Positions 17,911 to 25,696 of a stretch of 64,000 nucleotides of DNA are shown in pieces. Each line of letters opens with the position of its first letter. The first letter of the stretch is position 1. Source of the DNA: Verrucomicrobia bacterium UBA1200 (lineage in GTDB: Bacteria > Verrucomicrobiota > Kiritimatiellia > RFP12 > UBA1067). The position numbers and the translations under genes were made by a program. The stretch covers positions 1,201 through 65,200 of the forward strand of contig DBXY01000019.1 of the NCBI GenBank assembly GCA_002309765.1. Reading direction: 5' to 3'. The notes beneath the pieces are model-generated. The model saw nothing but the letters and a program-made list of their open reading frames with translations, did no database searches and was not told the origin of the DNA.

Positions 17911-18852
17911 TCAGAAGAGCTTGCGTTTGGCAAAAAATACGGTGACGACGATAGTAACCAAAATGGTTATGACCGCGATGGCGGAGAAAGCCCACGTATG
18001 ATTGGCAAACGGCAGGGTTACGTTCATCCCGTAAATACTTGCCACCAAGGTCGGGACCATCAGCACGATCGTGATGGAAGTCAGCCGCTTCATCACGTTG
18101 TTGAGGTTGTTGGAGATGATGGAGGCGAAGGTATCGAGCGTTCCGGTCAAGATGTTGCTGTGCACGGTAGCCATTTCCAGCGCCTGCCGGTATTCGACCG
18201 CCACATCCTCCAGCACGTCGAGATCCTTGTCCGGGATATCAATATGGCGCGTATGCTCCAACCGCCCGATCAGGATGTCGTTAGCCTTGAGCGAGGTGGT
18301 AAAATACACCAAGCTCTTTTCGATGTTGAGCAGGCGCATCAAGGCTTCGTTGGAGACTGATTCGTGCAGGTCCTGTTCCACGATGTCGGTGCGCTGGTGG
18401 ATGTCGCGCAGGTAACGCAGGTAAAGCGTGGCGGCATGGAGCAGGATTTTGAATACGAAGCGGAACTTGTCGTTCGGGGAACAGGCGCGGCGAATCTGGT
18501 CGAGGAACGTGCTGGTGACCGGGGTTTCGCGGCTGCAGATGGTCAACACGTGGTTCTGGGTGATGATGATGCCCAGCGGCAACGTGTAGAACGGCACGGG
18601 ATTGTCTTTGTCGGGCTGGCTCTCGTGGAACGGGACGTGGACAATCAGCTGGGTGAAATCGTCCTCAACTTCGAGACGCTGCCGTTCGTCCTTATCCAAA
18701 GGGTCGGTAACATACTCGCGCGGCACGCCGGTGCATTCGCTGACGGCGTCGATTTCTTCGGTCGTAGGGTCTGAAAGGTTGATCCAGCAGGATCCGATGG
18801 GGGTTGGGACCTCTTTAAGCGCCCCGTCTTCCCAGTGATAGAACGAAAGCAT
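17911..18852 (-). CDS. corA: CorA-type magnesium/cobalt transporter
   Basis: This 313-residue inner-membrane divalent cation channel has a long cytoplasmic alpha/beta and helical domain (residues 1-~250), then two transmembrane helices. The selectivity motif YGMN at the end of TM1 (VASIYGMNVTLPF) is intact, and the tail is basic (KRKLF). AAGGAGGGG precedes the ATG at 18852. It follows infA on the same strand with a short gap. Confidence 0.95.
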   Translation of the reverse strand: MLSFYHWEDGALKEVPTPIGSCWINLSDPTTEEIDAVSECTGVPREYVTDPLDKDERQRLEVEDDFTQLIVHVPFHESQPDKDNPVPFYTLPLGIIITQNHVLTICSRETPVTSTFLDQIRRACSPNDKFRFVFKILLHAATLYLRYLRDIHQRTDIVEQDLHESVSNEALMRLLNIEKSLVYFTTSLKANDILIGRLEHTRHIDIPDKDLDVLEDVAVEYRQALEMATVHSNILTGTLDTFASIISNNLNNVMKRLTSITIVLMVPTLVASIYGMNVTLPFANHTWAFSAIAVITILVTIVVTVFFAKRKLF

Positions 18853-18890
18853 TTCAACCCCTCCTTTCTGACCGCCGGGGCTGCGGCATC

Positions 18891-19112
18891 CTACGCCTTG
18901 TGGCGGTAGATGATGCGCCCCTTGGTCAAATCATACGGCGAAATTTCAAGTGTGACCTTGTCGCCCGCCGCAATTTTGATGAAAAACTTGCGCATTTTGC
19001 CGGAAATGTGCGCAAGCACCTCATGTCCGTTCTCCAAACGAACCGTGTACATCGTGGCCGGAAGCACCTTAACCACTACACCCTGCACTTCAATAGCATC
19101 GTCACTAGGCAT
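18891..19112 (-). CDS. infA: Translation initiation factor IF-1
   Basis: This 73-residue OB-fold protein binds the ribosomal A site during initiation. [40 protein letters not shown] and [23 protein letters not shown] follow the IF-1 pattern throughout. GGAG precedes the ATG. A good promoter is found 34 bases upstream. Confidence 0.97.
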   Translation of the reverse strand: MPSDDAIEVQGVVVKVLPATMYTVRLENGHEVLAHISGKMRKFFIKIAAGDKVTLEISPYDLTKGRIIYRHKA

Positions 19113-19145
19113 AAAACTCCGTTCATTGAAAAAACAATCTCATAA

Positions 19146-19174
19146 AGCATACCACTCCGCCGCGATTATTGCAA
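19146..19174 (-). promoter_or_regulatory. Sigma-70-type promoter of infA
   Basis: Reverse-strand TTGCAA (19174-19169) and TATGCT (19151-19146) with 17-base spacing, 34 bases ahead of the infA start. Confidence 0.6.
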
Positions 19175-19390
19175 GCGGGGAACGGAAATTTTCGTATTTT
19201 TCTAACTGCGGTAGTTTGCAGAAGTAATCGCATCCGATATGGTGCAGTAAGTTCCGCAACGGGCAATGGGTGTCGGCTGGCCGGCGGGAACAAGGGCGTA
19301 CGCACGCCCGACCCGTAACCTTCCCATGGGAAGGTAGTGCGTTTACCTCCGCAATGGTGCGTTTACTTTCGCGTACTACGCAAGCAAAAA

Positions 19391-19424
19391 ATACTTAAAA
19401 ACGGAAATGTGCATTTTTAAGTAT
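19391..19424. repeat. Perfect 11-bp inverted repeat
   Basis: ATACTTAAAAA (19391-19401) and TTTTTAAGTAT (19414-19424) flank a 12-base spacer. It lies just upstream of the forward relic reading frame at 19445 and could be an operator or a cruciform. Confidence 0.6.
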
Positions 19425-19444
19425 GATTCAATGGCAAATCACGC

Positions 19445-19626
19445 ATGAATCGTTACTTAAAAAAAGCAATTGCCGATTTCGAGTAAGAATATAAAAGCGA
19501 GGGGACTTTTCCCGCGACAGATTGAATATGGTCACGACCGTGAAGATCACGAAAGCCACCGATGCTGAACTTGGCAACGACATGCCCCAATTTGAAGTTA
19601 CAGACTTTGCCCAAGAGCTGCCGTAG
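19445..19626 (+). pseudogene. Possible relic of an AAA ATPase (DUF4143-like) gene
   Basis: Two forward fragments remain. An ATG at 19445 opens MNRYLKKAIADFE and then meets a stop; a second open stretch from 19495 ends ...TVKITKATDAELGNDMPQFEVTDFAQELP at a TAG ending at 19626. The first fragment resembles the start, and the second the tail, of DUF4143-type ATPases, which would fit a gene that lost its middle. The match is from memory of the family style and is weak. The region could instead be unrelated non-coding DNA. Confidence 0.25.
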
Positions 19627-19699
19627 CGCCCCTTTGGGAAAGCGACTCATAGTGCCTTTGGAAACTACGAGCGATGTGTGGGGTACAAAGCGGGCCGCG

Positions 19700-20245
19700 C
19701 TATTTTTCCAGCCGCACGCAGAGTATGGCGTTGGAAAAGACTACCGAATCGGCGTAGAATCCGACGCGCCACTCCAACCCGTCGATTTTGGTGAATTCCA
19801 AATCTTGTCCCAACGGGTCGCCGCGGCGGATTGCATAATGTCCGAAAATCCGCCGTTCCGGCTCTTTGGTGAGCGCTGCCACTTCCCGGCGCCGGTCCAC
19901 GGCGAACCAGCAGTAACGGCGGGCCAGCTCGTGCGGCAGCCGGATGTAGTAGCGGGTCGGGACGGATAACGGCGCGTAAAGCTCGGCGTCACGGAAAACC
20001 TTGCCCTGGAAGGTGTAGCTGACGCTGGGCGATTTGGCGGCAACCAGCGGCGGCTGCCACCACACTGCCACGCCCAGCGCGAGCATCAGCAGCGCCAGCA
20101 TGGCTTTGACCGAGTCCGCGCCCCATTTTTTCCAGCGGGAGATCGGGACTTCGGGAGCGTCGGGCAAACGCGGCGGCAAAACCGGCGCCGTTTCCGGCGG
20201 GTTTGTAGTTTCGCTTTCCGCAAGTTTGCCGTTTTCCTCTTCCAT
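19700..20245 (-). CDS. Small single-pass membrane protein of unknown function
   Basis: I do not recognise a family. The 181-residue product has an acidic, proline-rich cytoplasmic N-terminus (residues 1-35), one transmembrane helix (AMLALLMLALGVAVWWQP, ~48-65) and a ~110-residue extracytoplasmic domain containing VSYTFQGKVFRDAELYAPL and YYIRLPHELARRYCWF. It lies 44 bases downstream of the M24 peptidase gene and is probably co-transcribed with it. Codon choice is like its neighbours, which supports a real gene. Confidence 0.7.
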   Translation of the reverse strand: MEEENGKLAESETTNPPETAPVLPPRLPDAPEVPISRWKKWGADSVKAMLALLMLALGVAVWWQPPLVAAKSPSVSYTFQGKVFRDAELYAPLSVPTRYYIRLPHELARRYCWFAVDRRREVAALTKEPERRIFGHYAIRRGDPLGQDLEFTKIDGLEWRVGFYADSVVFSNAILCVRLEK

Positions 20246-20289
20246 GCTGCTTTTCGCGCCCCGTTAACCGGCGGGCGGCGTTACCGGTG

Positions 20290-21405
20290 TCAATCTTCCA
20301 GCGGGGGCGACTTGGAAAGCACCTCGCAACCGGTTTTGGTGACCAGCACCACGTCTTCGTGGCGGATACCCAGTCTGCCCGGCAGGTAGATGCCGGGTTC
20401 CACGGTGATCAGCATCCCGGGTTTTAGCACCGTTTTGCATCCGGGCGAGAAACCGGGCGACTCGTGAATCTCCAGTCCCAGCGAGTGGCCCAGCGAGTGG
20501 CCGAACGCCTTGCCGTAACCGGCGCGGTCGATGTAGTTGCGGGCGATGGCGTCGATGTCGCCGCACACCATGCCGGGTTTAATGGCGCGGATGGCGGCGC
20601 GGTTGGCCTCATACACCACGCGATAGATGTTGCGGTACGCCGCGCTGGGCTTGCCGAGACAGAAACAGCGGGTCATGTCGGAGCAGTAGTGGTTAAGCCG
20701 CACCCCTTGGTCCACCAGCACCGGCTGTCCGGCCCGAAGCTCGGTGTTGTCCGGCTCGTGGTGGCACTCCGCGCCATTACGCCCCGCGCAGACTATGGTG
20801 TCGAACGCCTCTCCCTGTCCGAGCTGCCAGGCCATCATCCTGAAGAACGTAGCCAACACCCACTCCGTCATACCCGGTTTCGCATACGCGCGCAACGCTT
20901 GGTACACCTTGTCGTTGGCGGCGATTGCGCCGCGCATCACCCGTTGTTCGGCGGGGGATTTCACGGAGCGCATCTCCATCAGCTCGTTCGAAACGTTGAT
21001 CAGCTCCACATCGGGCAGGGCCTCGCGGAGGGCGTTGAAACGGGTGGCGGTGATATTGCCTTCGTAACCGACCCGGCGCCACTTTTTGCCCATTTTGGCA
21101 AGGGCGTCGGCGTGGTTTTTGGCCGGCCACATCAGCTCGCACTTCAGTCCGGGGGCTTTGCGCTTCGCCATCACGATGTAGCGGAAATCGGTGTAAAAGG
21201 TCGGCTCTCCGTCCGCTGCGACCAGTATCGCGTTGTCGGAACTCAACCCCGTGAGATAGTAAAGGTTAACCTCGGTGCGGAGCAGCAGGGCGTCGAGTTT
21301 TAGCTTCCGTCGCAGCGCGGGCAATTTCTTGATGCGCCGCTCGAACTCGGTGAATGGCAAATCGAGCGCAGGCTGCGCGGGGGTGACGGGGGCGAATTTG
21401 TTCAT
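20290..21405 (-). CDS. M24-family Xaa-Pro aminopeptidase (PepP/PepQ-like)
   Basis: This 371-residue cytoplasmic metallopeptidase removes N-terminal residues before proline or cleaves Xaa-Pro dipeptides. The creatinase-like N-domain (TEVNLYYLTGLSSDNAILVAADGEPTFYTDFRY) precedes the pita-bread fold. All five metal ligands are visible: two Asp in VLVDQGVRLNHYCSDMTR, His in GHSLGHSLGLEIHE, Glu in LITVEPGIYL and Glu in GIRHEDVVLV. Length and motif order match the short PepQ-like members. Confidence 0.92.
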   Translation of the reverse strand: MNKFAPVTPAQPALDLPFTEFERRIKKLPALRRKLKLDALLLRTEVNLYYLTGLSSDNAILVAADGEPTFYTDFRYIVMAKRKAPGLKCELMWPAKNHADALAKMGKKWRRVGYEGNITATRFNALREALPDVELINVSNELMEMRSVKSPAEQRVMRGAIAANDKVYQALRAYAKPGMTEWVLATFFRMMAWQLGQGEAFDTIVCAGRNGAECHHEPDNTELRAGQPVLVDQGVRLNHYCSDMTRCFCLGKPSAAYRNIYRVVYEANRAAIRAIKPGMVCGDIDAIARNYIDRAGYGKAFGHSLGHSLGLEIHESPGFSPGCKTVLKPGMLITVEPGIYLPGRLGIRHEDVVLVTKTGCEVLSKSPPLED

Positions 21406-21488
21406 GGCTGGCCTGTTAAATTACCGGCGAAAAAAAGGGGGACAGGCTATGCGCCCATCCCCACACAAAACGGCTGGAATGCAGCGGA

Positions 21489-22247
21489 TTACCGCGGATT
21501 CTGCTGTCCGTCCGGGCCCAGATAGGACAACGCGTTCTGGTTGCCGATCGTGGTCTTGAACGACTGGTTCTGGTAAACCACGCGCACGGTCGCGTACTTG
21601 GCGGTGCCGTTGAAGGTGCCGCCGCCCTTGCGGATCATCACGAAGCCCTTGTTGGAGAACGGGGCTTTGTAGGTGCTGGAGAAGGTGATCTTATCACTCT
21701 TCGAACCGTCTTCGAGATCCTTGTAGAGGGAAGAGCAGTCGATGTTGCGCGTCACGAGGATCGGGATGATGTCTTCCATCTCGTCGCGGACGTTCGCGCC
21801 GATGACCCACATGCAGTTATTCGCCTGGAGCTGGCCGCTGCCGGACTTAGCCGGAACGCCCGCGCCCGCCAGCTTGGAATAATCGAAGCCGGCCACGTAG
21901 GGGCTGTGGTTTTCCGTACCGACGTTCTGACCGTCGTACAGCTCGTAGAAGTAATCGCAGCTGGAAGAGAAGGTCTTGGAGGCGATGTCGTCGTCGGAGG
22001 TGTCCGCGCCGGACTCCAACTGGGTCTTCGGCCAAACGTTGCCGAGACCAAGCGGTTCACGCTCGGTGTTGGCGCCGGTAATCGCCACATAGATGTCTCG
22101 CCCACGGGTACCGACCGCAGTCATGTTCGCCTTCATAACGGCATTGGAGATCGCCGGGAACAGTGCCGCGGACAAAATACCCAAAATGCCGATAACTACC
22201 AGCAACTCGACCAGCGTGAAGCCGGAATTTTTCTTCATAGCGTTCAT
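21489..22247 (-). CDS. Prepilin-like (type II secretion/type IV pilin) protein
   Basis: The 252-residue protein begins with a class III leader: MNAMKKNSG followed by FTLVELLVVIGILGILSAAL, so a prepilin peptidase would cut after Gly9 and methylate Phe. The hydrophobic helix leads into a globular domain with glycine/asparagine-rich loops (GANTEREPLGLGNVW, SYLGPDGQQNPR) typical of the large pseudopilin-like proteins abundant in PVC bacteria. It stands alone behind its own strong promoter (22340-22368), which suggests a highly expressed, possibly structural, surface or secretion component. The precise role is unknown. Confidence 0.85.
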   Translation of the reverse strand: MNAMKKNSGFTLVELLVVIGILGILSAALFPAISNAVMKANMTAVGTRGRDIYVAITGANTEREPLGLGNVWPKTQLESGADTSDDDIASKTFSSSCDYFYELYDGQNVGTENHSPYVAGFDYSKLAGAGVPAKSGSGQLQANNCMWVIGANVRDEMEDIIPILVTRNIDCSSLYKDLEDGSKSDKITFSSTYKAPFSNKGFVMIRKGGGTFNGTAKYATVRVVYQNQSFKTTIGNQNALSYLGPDGQQNPR

Positions 22248-22339
22248 TTTACAACTCCTTTAATTAGGCCGCCGCTGTTGCGTGGGCCACATCACAACAA
22301 AACAGCGCAATCTGACGCCTATGTCGATTGCAAGGCAGT

Positions 22340-22368
22340 ATTGTGCCACGATATTGGCCAAAGGTCAA
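22340..22368 (-). promoter_or_regulatory. Sigma-70-type promoter of the prepilin-like gene
   Basis: Reverse-strand TTGACC (22368-22363) and CACAAT (22345-22340) are separated by 17 bases. A 90-base leader follows, ending in AAAGGAG ahead of the ATG. Confidence 0.65.
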
Positions 22369-22503
22369 GTACCGAACGGCAAAAAAATAAAATTTCCCTA
22401 AAAAAAGTTTATCTGGTTCGATTTTTCCGCCGGATAAAGACTTAAATGCCGCCATATTTGCAAAAATAACGGATTCAGCATACCACAATTCAGTAGTCCG
22501 CAT

Positions 22504-25500
22504 TTAGTTTTCAAGCGATATTTTCTGCGCATCGGACGGGCAGTAGCCGTGTGTTGCGCCTTGCACCCAAGTGATCCGCTTGGGGCAAACGAGGTTGTTG
22601 TAGAACGCTGCCACGCCGGAAGGAGGGCAGGTGTAGTCGCCCAACCCCGCCCACGTCACCGTTACGCGGCATGTCTTCGGAATCCGCCGCGCCATGTTCG
22701 CCGCGTCGTAGTAACCGAGCGCTGGCACCCACTGAATGTGCCAGTCGCCGTGCGCCCGCCCAGACGCTGGCCCGCCGATGTTGCAGTTCCAGGGGATGAA
22801 CGGTCGGCACTCCGTCACATCGGGGTCGAGAGCGGCCGCCCAGACCGATTGCAACCCCCCTAGGCTTCCGCCCTCCACGACGAGCGTCTTGCCATCCCAT
22901 TCCGGACGACTCTTCAAGTACTGGAGTCCGCGCATCAAGCGGTAGGTCATACCGCAGAAATACGACTGTTCGGGGTCGGAGTTTTGTGCCGGATCGAAAG
23001 CATAATCGTACCCGTTGGAGCCGCATTCCTTACGGAGGGTGGTGTAGTATGCGTCTTCGCGGTTGAACTCGAAGCCGTGCGCTGATAGTTCGAACATAAT
23101 ACAGTCGGTGCGGAGCGTTGAGGATTTCGGCGTTGTGCGGGCGTTTGGCAACCAGCTGGCGTTGTAGCCGTGGAAATGGACGCGGGCAGAATAATTACCG
23201 GACTTTGCAGGGATAGAAAGGAAACCCGTTGAAGGGCGCGGTCCCACGCAAGGGATCGATACTTCGTACAGCTTCACGTCGGATCGTCCGCTCGCAATTT
23301 CTTTGCATGTGACACCATCCATCGGCACCTGTGCGAGTGTCGCCTTGTGCCGCGCCCAAAACGCGTCGAAGTCGGCCGGTGCCGGATTGTCTGGGCGAAT
23401 CTCGCTCACGGAAACACCCGCTCCTCCGTCGAACCGTGCCAGCTCTTTGCCGGACTTGTCAAACAGGCGCGCCACAAGTCGCACGAAACCTGGCCGATCA
23501 AGCGATGTCTTCACAACGACCGGCGCGTCGGCTTTCGCTTCGCCTTTTTCTTCCTTGCCGTCGTCCCCCGTTCGCTCCCAACGAACGGACACCCCGCCGT
23601 GCGGAATCAGCGTGAAGGTAATCGGTTCGTTCAGCCGATAGGCTATCGAGTCCTTGTCCGTTGTACCCGTTAGTTTCGGCTTGGACTGTACGGAAGTGCC
23701 GGAAGACGCGCCTCCCGCGTCTGGGAACATCGAGATACGGAGCTTGGTGCAACCGTAAGGCACAAGTTCAAGCGGTGTGCCGTCGGAGGCTTTCGTCTTC
23801 AGGCGCAGCGGGGAAGCAAGAGGCCAGTCCCATTTCGCAGGCATCGGTGTACGGATGATTCGAACCCCGGAAAGAACGCACGATGAATCGAACTGCCAAT
23901 CCGTACGCGTACCGGGTACGGGTGTGTTGTCGTCCTGCTCTGGCAACCCGTACGCGAAGAGGAGCGGTCCGTATGAGAGCGAGCAGTACGGCTTGCCGCC
24001 GTCGTTGAAGTCGCGCATCGTCTCCACCCTCGGTGACATCGGGAAGCGAAGCGACACCTTGTCGCCCGTATTCCATTCGCGATCGACGACGGCAAATCCG
24101 TCATCCCCCACAGAAAACTCGCACACATCGCCGTTTATGGTGATGCTGGGGTTGACACACCACTCCGGTACGCGCAAACGTAAAGGGAATTTCAGCGGCT
24201 TTGCCGGAATAACCGACATCTCCAGCGTCTCGTTGAAGGGGTAGTCCGTATTCGTCTCAATCTTGACCGCCGTGTCGTCCAGCTCCGTTTCCAGCGAGTT
24301 TGGCGCGTAGAGCGTGGCGGCGAGTCCACCATTGGCGGGTTTCATCCACATCCACTGTACATATCCAGGAAGGATGCGCGAAAGTGCTGCTGTACAACAG
24401 AGCGGCCAATGTTTCTTTTGGTAAATACCGCCCTTGCCCGCAGGTCCCGCGTGGAAATTTCCGATCGCCTTCGTTCGGTTAGGAGCCTGGAAGTAGACGT
24501 GGCGCATAAAGTCGCGCGAGGTACACGCGGCACCCGCGTTGAAGAAGCTCCGTTCCACATGGTCGGCGAAGCGTCCTTCGCCCGTCACACCGGTGAGCGT
24601 GGCGTAGAGCAGAATGTCGCCCGCCACCGTACACGTCTCTGTCCCCCGGTTTGGCCCGGCCCAGCCGAACTGTTCGTCGGCCACGGTCACGCCGTGCGGC
24701 TGGCGACAGACGCGCTCTTGCAGGTCTAGCCAAGCGCGCACGTTCGCGAGGTACTTGCCGTCACCCGTCCAAAGCGATCCCTTGGCCCATGAGAGCATAC
24801 TTTCGTAGCAGAGGACGCCGTGCTGGAGCCTCCACCCCCACGTCTTGCCGTCCTCGCGGTCATGCCGTTGACGCATCCGCAGGGTATCATAACTCACGGG
24901 CAACCCGTAGCGCATCGAGGGCCACTTTTCGGGATAGGGTTTCGTGGCGTAGAAATTGTCGATCGCCTTGGCGAGATTATCGTCACCGCTGTAGCGCCAT
25001 GTGTCGCAGGCCGCTGCCGGTAATGTAATCGGGTTGCCGAAGAAATAAAATCGCGGATCATCGAGACACCATGTCAAAGCGCGAATCGCGCGTTCGTCAC
25101 CCGTCGCCTCCCAATAGGCGAGAAACGCGCGTGATGTGCGTCCGCTTGAACCCACGATGAAACCGTGGTTGGCCTTCTCGATCTCAGCCATCTGCGCGGG
25201 ATCGTTACGGTCCATCCAGTAGACGAACGCGATGGCATTCGGGTTCATGTGTTCGAGAAGCGGTTCGAGGCGTTGCTTCGCATACGCCTTCAGTTCCGAG
25301 TCATTGAGCGCCCACGCTAGGCGCACGAGTCCCTCGAACCAGTATGCGCCGCCTTCGGTACACCACGCGCCCTTGTTGGGGTCGCCCCAGTCGAGGTACT
25401 TACCGCGCGGGTGGAAGTCGTTGTTCCACGCGCGTGGAAACGCCTGATCAATCTCGTCCATACGGGATATGTAGCCGTTGCGGGCCGTGACACACCAGTC

Positions 25501-25662
25501 GCGCAGCCAACCCTGCGGATTCACCTCGCCGGGACGCAGCATTTCCATCTTCGCCGGCTTCTTGAACGCATGCGTGCGCATTGGTGCAGCCTGCGCCCCG
25601 CATAATGATGTCACTGAGACCGCCGCCACGAATACGGTTACGAAATGTACAAGATTTTTCAT
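22504..25662 (-). CDS. Secreted GH127-like protein fused to an AXE1-type acetyl esterase
   Basis: This 1052-residue exported fusion starts at ATG 25662 (an in-frame TTG lies 15 bases upstream) with signal peptide MKNLVHFVTVFVAAVSVTSLCGAQAA. The N-terminal ~640 residues are DUF1680/GH127-like: GAWCTEGGAYWFEGLVRLAWAL, NRGTETCTVAGDILLYATLTG and WPLCCTAALSRILPGYV hold the Glu, Cys and Cys-Cys positions expected for the zinc/cysteine active site. From about residue 760 an acetyl xylan esterase/cephalosporin deacetylase-like hydrolase follows, with RVHFHGYNASW (oxyanion region) and the nucleophile elbow VVEGGSLGGLQSV (~930) and a late His in GATHGY. Combining deacetylation with glycoside cleavage suits acetylated pectic or xylan side chains. 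It is the last gene of the GH36 operon. Confidence 0.87.
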   Translation of the reverse strand: MKNLVHFVTVFVAAVSVTSLCGAQAAPMRTHAFKKPAKMEMLRPGEVNPQGWLRDWCVTARNGYISRMDEIDQAFPRAWNNDFHPRGKYLDWGDPNKGAWCTEGGAYWFEGLVRLAWALNDSELKAYAKQRLEPLLEHMNPNAIAFVYWMDRNDPAQMAEIEKANHGFIVGSSGRTSRAFLAYWEATGDERAIRALTWCLDDPRFYFFGNPITLPAAACDTWRYSGDDNLAKAIDNFYATKPYPEKWPSMRYGLPVSYDTLRMRQRHDREDGKTWGWRLQHGVLCYESMLSWAKGSLWTGDGKYLANVRAWLDLQERVCRQPHGVTVADEQFGWAGPNRGTETCTVAGDILLYATLTGVTGEGRFADHVERSFFNAGAACTSRDFMRHVYFQAPNRTKAIGNFHAGPAGKGGIYQKKHWPLCCTAALSRILPGYVQWMWMKPANGGLAATLYAPNSLETELDDTAVKIETNTDYPFNETLEMSVIPAKPLKFPLRLRVPEWCVNPSITINGDVCEFSVGDDGFAVVDREWNTGDKVSLRFPMSPRVETMRDFNDGGKPYCSLSYGPLLFAYGLPEQDDNTPVPGTRTDWQFDSSCVLSGVRIIRTPMPAKWDWPLASPLRLKTKASDGTPLELVPYGCTKLRISMFPDAGGASSGTSVQSKPKLTGTTDKDSIAYRLNEPITFTLIPHGGVSVRWERTGDDGKEEKGEAKADAPVVVKTSLDRPGFVRLVARLFDKSGKELARFDGGAGVSVSEIRPDNPAPADFDAFWARHKATLAQVPMDGVTCKEIASGRSDVKLYEVSIPCVGPRPSTGFLSIPAKSGNYSARVHFHGYNASWLPNARTTPKSSTLRTDCIMFELSAHGFEFNREDAYYTTLRKECGSNGYDYAFDPAQNSDPEQSYFCGMTYRLMRGLQYLKSRPEWDGKTLVVEGGSLGGLQSVWAAALDPDVTECRPFIPWNCNIGGPASGRAHGDWHIQWVPALGYYDAANMARRIPKTCRVTVTWAGLGDYTCPPSGVAAFYNNLVCPKRITWVQGATHGYCPSDAQKISLEN

Positions 25663-25696
25663 GTGCTCGTCTACCAAACAAATCTCATGGGTTGCC

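Larger units (their letters stand above)
19175..19699. other. Repeat-rich spacer with possible gene relic
   Basis: No intact gene. The stretch contains a GTAGTGCG/CGCGTACTAC inverted pair (19335-19380), two direct copies of TGCGTTTAC, an 11-bp inverted repeat (19391-19424) and the forward-strand fragments described separately. It looks like the remains of a degraded gene and its control region. Confidence 0.45.
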
